Counted from the first letter of the stretch, positions 22,622 through 35,194 are shown. The stretch is 64,000 bases of DNA from Calvatia gigantea (GCA_025093985.1 JACAAK010000004.1:3596001-3660000); one strand, 5' to 3'. Numbers and translations: made by a program. Notes: generated by a model not told the origin, from the sequence alone.

Positions 22622-22822
22622 ATGAAGTTCACCTTACTCGCTTCCATGCTCGCTCTCTTCCTCGGCAGCGCTGTTCAAGCTGCTCCTGCCCCTGAGCCAC
22701 AACTTGGTGGGGCTCTTGGTGGGGCTCTCGACGGCGTCACATCCGGTCTGCCACTTCTTGGCGGCGGAGGCGGAGGCGCTGGATTGGATTCTGCCAACTT
22801 TGACGACGAGACAACTCGCTGA
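22622..22822 (+). CDS. small secreted Leu/Gly-rich protein, single unit (paralogue 2)
   Basis: Intronless, 66 residues. The signal peptide M-K-F-T-L-L-A-S-M-L-A-L-F-L-G-S-A-V-Q-A, the linker P-A-P-E-P and the mature start Q-L-G-G-A-L-G-G closely match paralogue 1. Both share L-P-L-L-G-G-G-G and the tail D-D-E-T-T-R. The mature core has an insert around G-V-T-S-G. The two genes lie about 1 kb apart in the same direction and share upstream sequence, so they are a tandem duplicate pair. No cysteines, no enzyme motif. Confidence 0.75.
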   Translation: MKFTLLASMLALFLGSAVQAAPAPEPQLGGALGGALDGVTSGLPLLGGGGGGAGLDSANFDDETTR

Positions 22823-23363
22823 AAGCCGTCATAGCCGACACGAACTGTAGCGATCAGGTGAAGTCTCCAGCTAGGGTTCATTTGTTGCGTGGGCTAATTT
22901 TCATGTTACGCAGTTCTAGGTAGAGGGTGAAATTAGAAGAAAGAAGAAAGAATCATGACTGTACTCTTTGACGATTTTTGATATGTATATGATGAAAGCT
23001 GAAATTGTGTTCTTCACCCGTAAATTACCCTGTATTTGACCCGAATAGGAATTGCAGTATGTTCCTATTGATTAGAGAGGGCCAGGCAGCGTGAGGCTAT
23101 GAGTCTCGCATAAGACATCGGGCACATACGTTAAAGATTTGTTCCGCATAGCCTCGTGAGAGTGTCGGGTGGCGCGCTATTTTGCGGAAGCGACGGAGGC
23201 TGGAAATTAGGTGAGAATACTAGACCATGTCCCTTTGGTGACGGGATGTTTCCACGGAATATCAAGGCAGACCAGTTTACTCGGCCTACCACTTGGAGAA
23301 GATGGAGATCATACTATTAATAAGCGCACGAGAGACACAAAGCCCGAGGATGTATGAGCCGCT
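22823..23363. other. intergenic, 3' flanks
   Basis: This is the space between convergent paralogue 2 (+) and thioesterase copy 1 (-). Its right part, from about 23119, is the start of a 1.2-kb tandem duplication that repeats at about 24363. Confidence 0.45.
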
Positions 23364-24110
23364 TCAGAGTTTAGGTTTATTTTTCTTCCCCTCCCGCACA
23401 CGCATCTTTGTCTGCAAGCCAGAGGCAACAACGCGATGGTGCGTTGCGTTCCATATCTGTACGCAAATCAGCCCCACCTTTAGATGTATAAAAAAGGGCA
23501 TACCTCCGTTCTTGCCGTCAATGTCCTCGCGGTGTTCACGACACTTGTGTTGATGATTCTGAGTTTGTCCCCTCTGGTTGATTTATTTGAGGAACATCAG
23601 CAACGAGAAATCACATGGCAAAGAAATTTACCCACAGCGAAGCAGGCGAGTGATACATCATACTTATTGTCTGCGAAACACCAATAAATAGCTCTCCAGT
23701 CGTCTCGAATTGTAACGCCGTCAGTGCCAAAGTTGAGCACACATCAACCAAGAGCGCCGAACATCCTCCATGGATGGATGCTCCCATATTCAACATATCT
23801 AATCGTAACGATGGTCAACGTCGGCTCAGGAGAGTGCCGTAAACGTTTCTCGGTAATTTGCACCTTCAGCAACGTCAATCTCGACAACCACCTTTGCTTC
23901 CACCTTCTTCGGCTCCTCGGGCTTTGGAACAATGGAAACCTCGACGACCCTCATTCTCCGAAAAATGTCCTCCGCAAATATTGGTTTCTTGACAATATCT
24001 GGGCGATAGTTCCCAAAGAACTTGCCTGGGTTTGAGATTGCACGCTTTGTGGCCGGTGCTGCATTACCTGCAATATGTGAGACGCCAGGGCCGTCCATCG
24101 AAGGTGCCAT
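23364..24110 (-). CDS. hotdog-fold (4HBT) thioesterase, copy 1
   Basis: Minus-strand exons 24110-23864, 23798-23636, 23573-23504 and 23456-23364 join in phase to 190 residues. The signature is A-S-I-H-G-G-C-S-A-L-L-V-D, the H-G-G loop of the PaaI/ACOT13-type 4HBT family. It is followed by the edge strand G-V-S-Q-T-I-S-M-M-Y-H-S-P-A and, after a splice, L-G-D-K-L-R-I-I-N. The last exon encodes I-W-N-A-T-H-H-R-V-V-A. The fold hydrolyses acyl-CoA or related thioesters; substrate unknown. Choosing donor GTGGGT at 23635 restores S-P-A-S-L-G-D-K; the GTAAAT four bases downstream would break frame. First of a four-copy array. Confidence 0.85.
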
Positions 24111-24601
24111 TTCCCTGAATGGTTGGCTAGAAGTAGGCTGGTGACGAAAGTGTTCAGAGGGAAAGAGGACGGTGTGGCCTAAGGTTGGGAGTCGGGATAC
24201 CGGGTATCGGGTTCTCCTGGCCACGGGCTTTCGTGTGGGAGGAATTGATCCCTACCCCAAATGGTAAAGAGAGGAAGCTACCTCGTGTTGCGCGCGAACT
24301 TCCGACTTCATCGAAGGGGGGCAATTAATATGACGATGGGGCGTCGACTTGAAGCTTGAAGCTCGCACATGTTAAAGATTTGTTTCGCATGGCATGCGGG
24401 GGTCAGGTGATGGTGTCCTGTGTTTCACGGAACCGACAGAGGCTGGAAAGTAGATCGGAGTACTTGACCATGTCTCCTTGACGAAAGGACATTCCCACAG
24501 AACAATCAAGGCAGACCAGTCCACTCAGCCCATCGCTTGGAGAAGATGGAGATCATATTATTAATAAGAGCCTGAGAGGCACAAAGGATGTATGAGCTGG
24601 G

Positions 24602-25347
24602 TCATAGCTTAGGTTTATCTTCCTTCCCCTCTCGCACACGCATCTTCGTCTGCGAACCAGAGGCAACGACGCGATGGTGCGTTGCGTTCCATATCTCATG
24701 CAAATCAGTCCCACTTTTAAATGTATAGAAAACCCGAAAAAAAGGACATACCTCCGTTCTGGCTGTCAATGTCCTCGCAGTGTTCGTGATACTTGTGTTG
24801 ACGATTCTAAGCTTGTCCCCTCTGGACGGTTGATAATTCGAAACATCAGCGGCGAGAAACCACATGACAGAGATATTTACCCACAGAGAAGCGGGTGAAT
24901 GATACATGACACTTATTGTCTGCGAAACACCAGTATATAGCTCTCCAGTCGTCTCGAATTGTAACGCCGTCAGTGCCAAAGTTGTACACACGTCAACCAG
25001 GAACGCCTCACACCCCCCATGGATGGATGCTTCCCCATTCAACATATCTAATCGTAACGATGGTCACCGTCAGTTCAAGGGAATGCTGTAAATATTGCTT
25101 GGTAATTTGCACCTTCAGCGACATCAACCTCGACAACCACCTTTGCTTCCACCTTCTTCGGCTCCTCGGGCTTTGGAACAATGGAAACCTCGACAACCTT
25201 CATTCTCGGAAAAATGCCCTCCGCAAATATTGGTTTCTTGACAATATCTGGGCGACAGTTCCCACAGAACTTGCTTGGGTTTGAGATTGCACGCTTTGTG
25301 GCCGGTGCTGCATTACCCGCGATATGTGAGACGTCAGGGCCGTCCAT
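24602..25347 (-). CDS. hotdog-fold (4HBT) thioesterase, copy 2
   Basis: Tandem duplicate of copy 1 with the same exon plan. It carries G-E-A-S-I-H-G-G-C-E-A-F-L-V-D, G-V-S-Q-T-I-S-V-M-Y-H-S-P-A and, after the splice, G-D-K-L-R-I-V-N-T-S-I, then I-W-N-A-T-H-H-R-V-V-A. The stop is at 24602-24604. The ATG used by copy 1 (ATGGCACC) is ACGGCACC here, so translation probably starts four codons later at M-D-G-P-D-V, 25347. All later exons remain open, and the introns keep GT-AG ends. Presumed acyl-thioester hydrolase; likely functional but not certain. Confidence 0.8.
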
Positions 25348-25640
25348 CGAGGGTGCCGTTTCCTTGAAGGGTTAGCTAGAAGTAGGCTGGTGACGAAAGT
25401 GTTCAGAGGGACGGGAGGGCTGTGTGGCCTAAGGTTAGGATACCGGGTATCGAGTTCTCCTGGCCACAGGCCATTGTGTGGGAGGAATTGATTCACACTT
25501 TAAATAACAGGGAGAAGAAGCCGCTTCTGGTTGCACGCGAACTTCTGATTTCATCGGGGGAAAGTGATTGGTACGACGATGGAGCGTTGACTTGAACGTT
25601 GGCCGGCTATCTCCACGGTTAATGCTATGTACACCAGACA

Positions 25641-26540
25641 AGAACAACTAGTGGTATGCAATCTGATACATTATCCCTTTCTTTTGCCGACCTAGCCTAC
25701 AGTCTGCAAGAGAATGTGTGGTGTCTCCAGGATCTTCGTTAGGCCTCATGGCCCATCATTATTAAGCCACTTGGCTCATTGTCCTAACACAACAACGGCT
25801 CGGTAACGTTGTTATGATGCGCCAGGATTAAAGAATATCTGGCAGCGTAGGTAATGACAAGTTATATTAAGAGACACCAAAAGAAACCCTCGAAAGAGCT
25901 CAGTGTTCACTGGTAGAATAATGTAATATCTGGGTGTTTCGTGCAAGAGGTCTGGTAGCTGGAGTGACGAACAGGGAAGGTGGTGTTCATTTTCTCCTGG
26001 AAACATGTACATCACGGTCGACTGCGCGAAACAAATGCCCAGGTCCTCGTTGGCCCGTGACTCATCTGCATCAGAGCTGATCAGAGTGCAGACGTTGCCA
26101 AATGCAACCTACAATAACCGCGCAAAGAAGAAATCCAGGATTTGATCAAACGAGTGTCTCTGGAACCGAAAAGCGGATGAAGAAGCGAGTACATCATGAT
26201 TACTCCACCTCGTCATAAGTTCCCTAGGGTTCAGGTGAACGGGAATACTTAAGGTGCCTGCTTAAAATTTTAATCACGGCTCAACAACGTTGAATGAGGC
26301 GGTATGTGCTGTGGTTGATAGCAAGTGCAGAAGACCGTTGATCAGTTTTGTGCGTGGTCTGACGTAGTGAAAGTGGTCTGTGAGGGGCGTTTCAGCCAGG
26401 ATGAACCCCTACACCAACACAATAAAGATTATGTCGTTGTGCCCAATAAACAATTCTCTACTCATCTTGAACTCAATTACCACCAGCACGAGAGCTGAGC
26501 AGATACCAATGTCAATTAAGGGAACTGAACACCTATGGGC
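25641..26540. other. intergenic, no recognised gene
   Basis: This tract lies between the duplicated unit and a thioesterase relic. Frames are short on both strands and no signal stands out. Confidence 0.4.
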
Positions 26541-26645
26541 CGACCAGTTTGCCTGAGTTTGAGGTAGCACATTTGGTGCTGGTGCCGGGCCGTTACGTTG
26601 CTGGCAATATGCATGACATCCGAGTCATGTATTGGACATGGGCAT
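26541..26645 (-). pseudogene. relic of a thioesterase 5' exon
   Basis: On the minus strand this stretch resembles the N-terminal exon of the neighbouring thioesterases. The plus-strand block GCCTGAGTTTGAGGTAGCAC corresponds to GCCTGGGTTTGAGATTGCAC in copy 1 (about 24025). The following GCTGGTGCC and GCAATATG elements are also shared. The relic lacks an open frame of useful length and stands alone, so it is a decayed fifth copy or a leftover of a larger duplication. Confidence 0.5.
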
Positions 26646-26970
26646 TACCGAGAGAGTGTCGAGAGAATGTCGAGAAAGGAGGAAATAAACACGAAATGTG
26701 CCTAGGGATTACAGAGGCTCCGGGTACTTTCAGGTATCTGTTTGTGGGGGAATCGATCCGTTCGAGTCAGGAAGTCGAAGGGACAATTTCAAGCGTCGAC
26801 GATCAGTTACATATGTTTGTTTTAAGAAGAAATAGTAATACGACACACTGTCCAGCAACCACTCGTCAGCTCGATGATGACCGGAGGAGCTTGGGGCGAC
26901 TTACATTGCATACTGATAGACTTATCATCCTAGGTAAGATCCACCAATCTCTCCTCTCGTCTCTAAATCT

Positions 26971-27764
26971 CTATAGCTTTGGCTTAGGTCCTGACGGCTG
27001 CATCTTGATATGTAGACCAGACGCAACGAGTCTATGATGAGTTGCATTCCAGATCTACGTACACAGTTATTTAGATGCTCAGCGTTATTGAAAGTGCATA
27101 TACTTACCTCGCACCGTGCGGTCTTCGCCCTTGACCCCCCAGCAACACTGTAATTCACAATCCTCAGCTTGTCTCCCCTGTTATGTGCACGTTAGGTTGG
27201 CCAGTGAGAGGAGATATGTCAGGGGGAAGACAGACGTACGCTATAGCCGGAGAATGATATGTGACATTCAGCGACTGGGACACGCCCGCGAAGAATTCGT
27301 TGTCTACGTCGAGGCTGAAAGCGATCAGCGCCAGCGTTGTAGTGCTATGAGATTTACATCCAAAATAAGAACGAAGCCACGGGCCGGAGAAGGGGATACG
27401 TACCAGTCTACGAGGAACGCGAGGCATCCTCCATGGACGCTACCTCCCCCATTGGTCATATCTAAACATGTCCGATAGTGTGAATCGGGCAAACCAATCG
27501 CAATCAACACACACCTTCGGTAACATCAAGCTCGGTAACGATAATTGCCTCCTTCTTCTTTTCATCCTCCCTCTTGCTCGTAATATCCGCCTCGGTCACT
27601 ACTAGCCGCTTCATGATAGCATCGCAGAACACGGCCCGAGAGTGGTTCCGTGTTAGACGTCCACTGAAGAAAGCAGCGGGATTAGAAAGTATCTGCTTGA
27701 CTTCGAGAGATGCATTGCCCCTAATTTCTTCTGGCGTCGTTGTTGGCTGGGGATCGTCAGACAT
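26971..27764 (-). CDS. hotdog-fold (4HBT) thioesterase, copy 3
   Basis: A more divergent member of the array. The first exon (from 27764) encodes M-S-D-D-P-Q-P and the common helix I-R-G-N-A-S-L-E-V-K-Q-I. Splicing then gives D-M-T-N-G-G-G-S-V-H-G-G-C-L-A-F-L-V-D with the catalytic H-G-G loop, then F-F-A-G-V-S-Q-S-L-N-V-T-Y-H-S-P-A, G-D-K-L-R-I-V-N and a last exon with I-W-N-A-T-H-H-R-L-V-A-S-G. The stop is at 26971-26973. It has one more intron than copies 1 and 2, inside the H-G-G exon after F-L-V-D. An acyl-thioesterase role is inferred from the family. Confidence 0.8.
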
Positions 27765-28402
27765 GGTCGGCGAAGGCTACGGTGACGGTGAAGGAGGTGG
27801 GGGCGGAATAATATTTTTAACGACGGCCATTCGGAACATGATGGAAAGCAAGCGACCGTGGGCGTCAATAAACACAATCACCTGCCTCGGATTTCTTCTC
27901 ACGGACACAAGCAGCGGCCGTCGGCTGCCACAACTGTGGTAAGGAAAAAGGGTGTAACACAACACCAGACACTGTTTGAAACGTCGGGATGGTGGCCAAC
28001 CAAGTTCTAAATCTCCCAAGCAAAATTATCGTAATGAGTGAAGGATATTTGCGTCGGTCTTGCAGAGCGGCATCTTCACACCGAGTGTCAGGGCAACACT
28101 GATGAGACGCAATGTTGGTACAACTCACTTATAAGTATCCTCACACTCCGATATCAAGGGGGTAGACGAGGTAGACGGTGATGGAATCTCATCTCGATGC
28201 ATCGTCATGTCCGTATGTTAAAGGACTCCTTTCCGAGTCATCCCTCCGTCTCTCGCCGCATGCGTGACAAATATCGGCACCCCCTCAAACCAACTCGGAC
28301 GGCATCCGAAACTCTACATAAATGATCTGACTTTCGCTTTACGAAGGCAGAACCAGTAACATTCTCTTATCTACTCCAAATACCAAGTCTGGAATCAAAT
28401 AC
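27765..28402. other. bidirectional intergenic region
   Basis: This gap between copy 3 (-) and the SDR gene (+) serves as promoter for both. No further gene is seen; frames on the minus strand here lack motifs. Confidence 0.4.
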
Positions 28403-29736
28403 ATGGCGAAGAAATCCCTCTCCAGCCTCCTACGTGATCAATTCACCACAGTCCCCCCGGTGGTCCATGTCGACTTGAAAGGCAAGACCGTCATCGTTGT
28501 TGGTGCCAACACAGGCTTAGGCTTTGAAGCAGCCAAACACTTTGCAAGAATGGATGTGGGCAGGTTGATACTTGCATGTCGAAGTCAGGAGAGAGGGGAA
28601 GCGGCTATTCAACGTACGTCCATCCCTTTCGGTCATTATACCGGTGCCTCAATCATGTCCTCATTTTACCGACAGGATTGATAGAAGCAACAGGCTACTC
28701 TAAAGCCGAGCTTTGGATGGTGGATCTGGCCGAATTTGCATCTGTGAAGGCTTTCGTGGATCGCGCTGTGAAGGACTTGAAGAGGTTGGACATTCTGCTT
28801 TTGAATGCTGCCATCGCCTCGACAAGTCCCGAGTACAAGGCAACTGTTGATGGTTGGGAACAAGCGTACGTTCGTGAATTCCGTGTCCTAAACAATCGTA
28901 AAGTTGATTTTGGTGTTAGACTTCAAGTGAACGATCTCTCACTGTCGCTACTCGGAATTCTCTTACTGCCCCGTATGGTTGAGACCGCTAAACGAAACGG
29001 CACAACTCCAAGGATAGTGGTAGTGTCCAGCGAAGTTCACTATTGGGCTAAGATTGGGGATGAGGTCCTGGACGGTCCAAACGCATTTGACATTCTAGGA
29101 AGTAAGGAATATTGCACACCTCAGTGAGTGGGCCTAAGTCAAGCAACCGTAACACAGCTAATCGCTCAATAGGATTCTAGCGACTCGCTATCTTGATTCT
29201 AAACGTGCGTCGTCCCTCCTAGATCCAAATTCCCTGTGTACTGAGGTCAACACTTTGCACCAGTTCTCAACGTATTTTTCGCTCGTGCCCTCAGGAACCA
29301 CCTGAAGAACCAACCCATTATTGTTAACACCGTCAACCCAGGGTTCTGCTACTCTGAGATTCACAGACATATGAACCGTGTATTTGTGTGGGCTTTTGAG
29401 AAACTGCTAGCACGGCAGACAGAAGAAGGTAGCCGTCAACTCGTTTGGGCTGCTATCGGTACGCCTGAGGGCAAAGATGGTTCTCTCGATAAACTTAGAG
29501 GCGCGTACATCAATTTATCAAATATTGACGAGCCAGCGGATTTCGTTCTTGGCGAAGAGGGGAAGAAGAGGGAAGAGAAGTTATGGGTAAGCCTCACCGC
29601 ATCAGCCGGGACATTCTTTCTTTGGCTGACACTCATTCATTAGGCTGATCTCATTTCTGTTCTTGAGAGAGTGGACACGCGTGTCAAGGATGTTATTTCA
29701 CAATATCTAACTGCCGCCTTGGACACAAGATCTTAA
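28403..29736 (+). CDS. short-chain dehydrogenase/reductase (retinol-dehydrogenase-like)
   Basis: A multi-exon gene starting M-A-K-K-S-L. The Rossmann motif reads V-I-V-V-G-A-N-T-G-L-G-F-E-A-A (TGxxxGxG type, with G-A-N-T-G-L-G). The segments L-I-L-A-C-R-S, D-L-A-E-F-A-S-V and L-L-L-N-A-A-I (NNAG-like) follow. The V-V-V-S-S-E-V-H strand carries the catalytic Ser. After two further introns R-Y-L-D-S-K supplies the Y-x-x-x-K pair, then V-N-T-V-N-P-G-F-C. The stop is at 29734-29736, after a last intron ending ATTAG at 29643. Introns at about 28614-28677 and 28864-28919 are clear. NAD(P)-dependent oxidoreductase of the RDH/WWOX-like group; substrate unknown. It sits within the thioesterase array, so acyl or aldehyde metabolism is a possible shared theme (inference). 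Confidence 0.88.
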
Positions 29737-30258
29737 ATTCCGATATTGAGCTGGGCTCCTGCTCTGATTTAATTGTACTGATCTGTTCATATCACCCCAT
29801 TCTGTATAATCGGTTTAACATGTGTATACACTGCGTCAGTGAGTCAATGTCACGCCGGCCATATTGATACTACGTTAAATTAGAAATGTGTATTCTTCAA
29901 TACGACGCATTTTATACTTTTTGAGGTCGGTATGATATCGATATGACTTATGCCACGTCAACTCATTGGCACAGTGTATGGTATGTCTGCCTGACAACTC
30001 TGTGTTGAGGTTGGGGTCACCTGACAACATGTTGAGGGCAGAGAAGGAGGCAAATCGTCTGCTTGACATGTCCTTCTTGTGGACTCAGGTACGGAATACA
30101 GTGGCCCATTATGCCCTTTGCCTCTGCAATCTAGTTAGTTGGGGGTGTGAGGTACGGACAAAGCCGGGTGTAATATAATTAAAGCATCAGCCAGGAACTT
30201 TACACCTGACTCGGAGTCGATGGATGCATCATAGTACAGGCTTTGGCGTTGGCGAGGG
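29737..30258. other. intergenic, no recognised gene
   Basis: This is the 3' space between the convergent SDR gene and the broken thioesterase copy 4. Nothing is called. Confidence 0.4.
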
Positions 30259-30421
30259 TTACAGTTTAATATGCGTGCCTGGCGCGACAAGGCGATGATG
30301 TGTCAAACTCCAAATCCGGAGAGCAAGAGTAAGGGGAAAAGACTTCAATTGGAACGATGAGGCCACGCACCTCAGTCCGTGCGGAGTGAGCTCTTGAACC
30401 GAGCATCAAAGTAGTACTAAT

Positions 30422-30967
30422 TGTTGAATCTCGCTCCGTACCACTACGTTGGTTCAGTCTATTTATAGCTGAAACGGGGTTCGAGTATTTCACCTTCAGA
30501 GGGTCGATAATAACGGACCATCACGGACTACGTACACAGTAGTTGTACCGCCCTTTAGGTAGTCGGTTATACCCTCCGCATGGAACCTTCTAGTACATGC
30601 GTCGTACACAGTATGCTCTACTTATGCTACTGGTAGTTAGACCTCACCCGTATAAGGGTTTAGAGTGCACAGACCAGGGATATTAGTATATATACCCTTA
30701 TGTAGCATTGTAGTATGTAGACGCTTTATGCGATGCCCTTCGGGGTAAGACACTATGTCTTCTCTCCTCTACGCTAGCTTCTTTAAGCATCGCTTCCCTT
30801 CTCCTCAAGACTCTCTGAGTACGCTGGTATAAGCAGGACTATGTCCGCTGCCATGCGCCTCTCCTACTGGACCGTCTCCCGGATGAATACGACTACCCTC
30901 CACCGCTGACGCCTACATGCTTAAGTAGTGTGAACTTATATTGGGATGTCTACTCGTTCTCTCAACA
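30422..30967 (+). repeat. 5' LTR of the non-autonomous element
   Basis: 546 bp, TG...CA ends, TATTTATAG box-like motif near the start. Preceded by target duplication CTAAT (30417-30421). Confidence 0.92.
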
Positions 30968-33299
30968 GGTTATGGGCCCCGACCGCCGCTCACTCGGACC
31001 GCGTTAGCACGCTGGTAGAGTTAGAGGAGGCTACGGTCGCTTTCAACCTGGGAGACAGTGGTGCCTTTGGTCCACTTGATACCCTGTCTGACCCATGTTG
31101 TGAACGCGTGCACTACGCACAGCAGTCCTACATGATGCTGACACGTTGTTACCCGTTCTTGGTTTTTAATCTGGCAAACCGTCATCTCCGGTCTGGTTCG
31201 ACCGCTTTAGGTCCGCTCCCCATTCTGGGTTGCAGCAGAACTGTTCCGCTCTGGTTGCTCCACCTCTGTTCTGGTATTCTCTCTCTGACCGACGACAACG
31301 CTTTGGGCTTTCTGGGATTCTCTTCAGATCCACCTCAGTAATTTACTATATGATGTATCATTTACGCTGAGCATAATACTCCACTTTGCTGGTAAATTAG
31401 CTGGTCTTCGTGACCGCAATAAATACCGCAGTGTCAGGCAAATTATAAGCCTTGTGTTCTTGTGTTTCAAGTCGATTGGGCAAGTCCCGCCTTGAGTAGA
31501 ATAACACACCACGAGCATATACCTGAGCTATTTGACCCACTTAAGCTGGCAACTATAAGCCGCTAAGGCCCGCTTAAATCAAATAAAGCTGGGATATAGA
31601 GAATATCTTTGAGAAGTCCGCCGTTCGTTCCTTCGCTTTAAGCTTCAACGCTTTACCCCTTCCACGTCTATTCGACCACCGCTTTATTCTTTCTACGGAT
31701 AGCTCATGCGCTTCAAGCGCTTTATGCCACGCTAAGGCAGTGGGCCGCTACATTTGCAGCGCTTAAATTGCAGCAGCATTTGCAGCATTCGCAAAAATAT
31801 CCAAAGAAGATAGCAAGGAGAAGAACGCTAATCGCGTCCTTGCAGCTGGGAAATAAGGGGAGAAGGATAATGAGCTGGTAATACCGCCATTATGTCGTTT
31901 CAGGAAATACTTCAGAATATAGTTTAAATATGCCGCTGGCTCGAGCGATTGCCGCCATATACTATTTCTCTTATAGAGGAGCTGCGTCGCTATATATCGC
32001 GCCCTGCTTCTAGCATCAACGTTCCTTCACTTGTGTTAAGCGCATGTCCACGCGCCCAAGTTTGAAGACCTGTTTTAAGTCAGAGCTTGGATGAGCACAT
32101 TAAAATGCTTTGTCCGCCAACTACAGGAATAACAATGATTGCTTTAAGGAAGTTTGACTTCATGAAAGTCGCCGTCCACGATTAGGACTTGAGCGCACCA
32201 TTTAGCAACTATAATTGAGAAAGAGGATGTGTATAGCACCATACGATGCAACACGCCGACGAATTCCTTAAGAAATCCTTTAGACCGCTCTTTACGGAGC
32301 TTGGCGCCGGAGGAGTTCTTGTGTCGCCATCCTCGGATGTCGCTGACCTTGATACCAATGGAAGGATATACGGTAGTACTTTCGACTTCATACTCCTTGA
32401 TAAATGCCACGAATAACGGTGTGCCGCGTGAGATGTAAGTGCTGGCTATAAATCCTTTTCTACGCAACAAGTGAGAAATCCTTACGGATCATATGAAGAT
32501 GATAGCGGGAGCATGATGCTCTATTCACTTGAGAAGAATATCCTTTAAAGGATCTCGTGAATCGCATCATTACAAAGAAAGGAAATTACGACACGTCTAG
32601 GAATTAGCAGAATAGCTCCCAACGTATAATGGTTGAGCTTCAGCACTATGTCACCAGAATTAATTCTTAGACCTCGCCGCTTTACATTAGGCTTGAGGCA
32701 AGAAACTGGAATCCTTCGGGAACGACAAGTATCTGAACTGCTTTTACATTCCAGCATTCGTCTATGACATAAGGGATAAAGATTTGTAGCGCCACATTAG
32801 TGTGCGGCCGATCTATATCGAGAAAAGCTTATAACGTATGTCCTCGAGTGTAATGCTTTTGAGGCAATCGTTAAAGGTCACCACCTTTGCAATAAGTCAA
32901 GAAGAGCTGTTTTAGTTCACCCAATCTCATCGTTGTACACGAACTTGCGATTATAAGCAAGGAGATGAATGGTTGTTGAACACTACGCCTACTAGACTAT
33001 ATCGTTTGACATCATCGAACAGAACTTCCCATGATTATGCCTTCTCCACTCGTCTTTTACGACTTGTCGAGATGATTGCATTATTTCATCGCCACTCTGG
33101 ATTATTTCACGAGGGAAATTGCATCAGTACCTTTATCCAGAATCTTCGATACGAATATCCTCGTCCTTGAATGTAATACTCGGACTTGATGGAATTGTTA
33201 GTCGTCTATTACGACGCTACTCTATGACTTCTCATCTCATGATGATAGTTGACCTCCTTCGAAAGAAGTTATGAGGCTCTAAGATTCATTAGAGAAACC

Positions 33300-33460
33300 T
33301 CTACAGTATAGCTGACAATGGCCAATGTCGCAACTGATTATGGAGGAGAGTTTGTCTAAACGAGAGCAATAGCAAATATTCGTGGCATGAATAACCCACT
33401 TAAACCTCCTACTCCCAATGCATTCGCAACGGTTGATGAAGAGAGACTGATCCGCACTAC
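33300..33460 (+). pseudogene. decayed copia integrase remnant
   Basis: A region reading roughly T-D-Y-G-G-E-F-V followed by a stop and then G-M-N-N-P-L-K-P matches in order the integrase block D-N-G-G-E-Y-V ... H-E-T-T-A-P of the neighbouring gag-pol element. Stops and frameshifts make it non-coding. A further stretch near 33620 resembles the downstream F-G-C integrase region. Confidence 0.5.
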
Positions 33461-35194
33461 ACTTTGAGAGCCTAAAAGCTTTATGGCAACGGGAAAGTCT
33501 TACCCGTCTCAGTGATAGTTTAAGCGTTGACTAGAGCGTAACGCGCCAGTCCAAGTGTTTATAGTGGAAGACACTTAATTGTGTAAATCAAGGGATAAAC
33601 CATTAAATTGGTTCTGTACTGTGGGTTTGGCTTCGTGGCGCATCAGTTAACATGATGACCGCCCAAACATGATCGCTTATTCGGGATGTAACATACCTCG
33701 ATCGTCTAATTAACGAGAACTTTCGAGTTCAAGCGGCACACAGAAAGGCTTAACGTTCTACGAACAATCCATATCAGGATGCCTTACTCGATGAGGGAAT
33801 ATACCCTTAAACGTCATGATTCAGCAACTGGATAGCAGTAAAACCAGTTCATTTGCAAAGAAGAGAGCAAAACCTGCATGAAGCAAGAGATAGCACTTTC
33901 TTTATCCGCCATCCTTGGATGTCGCAGGATATATTCCATTACACTCCACGATCACCTCCTGATTCCTTTCCATTTCCATTCGAGAAATCTCCGCCCACCA
34001 TATCCTATGTCTTACGCTGACATATTTGCCAATTTGATGCATAAGATGCGCATCCTTTACAGGATATCTACCGCTTTTGACACACCACACTTCTGTGTCG
34101 CCACTTAGGTGGTACGACCGTTGTGGAGGAGTTATAGAATAAAATGCTGGTTGATACGCATTGCACAATTGAACCTGACTAGGAAAGACCGCACTGTTCA
34201 TTACGCGGGTCACCTACAGGTAGACTATAATGGATTAGGCGTTCAATTTAGAGAAGAACTCGTTTGGACTCACCGACTAGAGTTGGACAAGCATAAGACT
34301 TGCTACGCGTTCACGCTAGCGTCTACCAGAAAAGCGCAATAGCTCGGATATATCATCCTAAAAATATGAGAAGGTTACACCTCCATATGAGCTTTCGCCT
34401 CGCACAGCTTAACAAACTTGCGAGAAAAATACTTTTATTTCTGGAATTGCATCGATAATGATCCGCCATTAACAATGCGCATTGACATTTAAATCGAAAA
34501 CACTCGTCGCTGAGGGAGGAGTACAGTAAAACAAGTTCTTAATCGCTGGTGAATAACCGCATACGATTAAAAGCTTTCAATAGCTACACTTCGCCGGTCC
34601 GTCTTAATTGATGTGCGCCGCGGTGGATCGTAACATGATAAACACTCTCTAAGCCCTAAAAAGCGATATGATTGAGTAACATGTATTAGGAAACTTAACA
34701 TGCTGAAAAGCATGGAGGAGAACAACGGATACAGTATTCTTACTCCAAATCCGATGACCGCCTTATCCTGCGCTTTACAGCAAAGGAACTTCATTAAGTT
34801 GAAAGTATCGCTTTTGTGATTTAATTCTCCAGTTATCCGCGCATGTGAGAAATGCTTAGCGTTGATGACAAAACTGCTTTTGCAGACTGGATGAAAAGAT
34901 ACACTGGAATAATCTGAAGGGCTTCGGCTTACCAGATAAGAAGAGAGTTTGAATGACACCAGACGAGCACTATAAGTGTTACGTGGAAGGATTCTTCAAT
35001 CCTTGATCGAGCTGGATTTAATCCGCCTTCATGAGATTACGCTGGATTTCATCCGCATTTTCCTAAAACCACTTCGTCGACCTCGCTTTGACAATAAAGT
35101 CTAACGGATCCGCAACTACGCTGGCTCGAGTGACTGCCGCGATGCGATGTAACAAGCTGGCTCGAGCGACTGCCGCAACATGATACCGATTCCT

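Larger units (their letters stand above)
23119..25640. repeat. tandem segmental duplication carrying two thioesterase genes
   Basis: About 23119-24360 and 24363-25640 align along their length, including 3' flank (shared TTAAAGATTTGTT and GGCAGACCAG blocks), all exons, and promoter. The copies are clearly diverged but colinear, so this is one direct duplication of a whole gene unit of about 1.25 kb. Confidence 0.8.

Noticed and set aside
26549..27037. 162-codon plus-strand frame
   Set aside because: Its start is the antisense of a thioesterase relic and its end overlaps the last exon of thioesterase copy 3; no motif.
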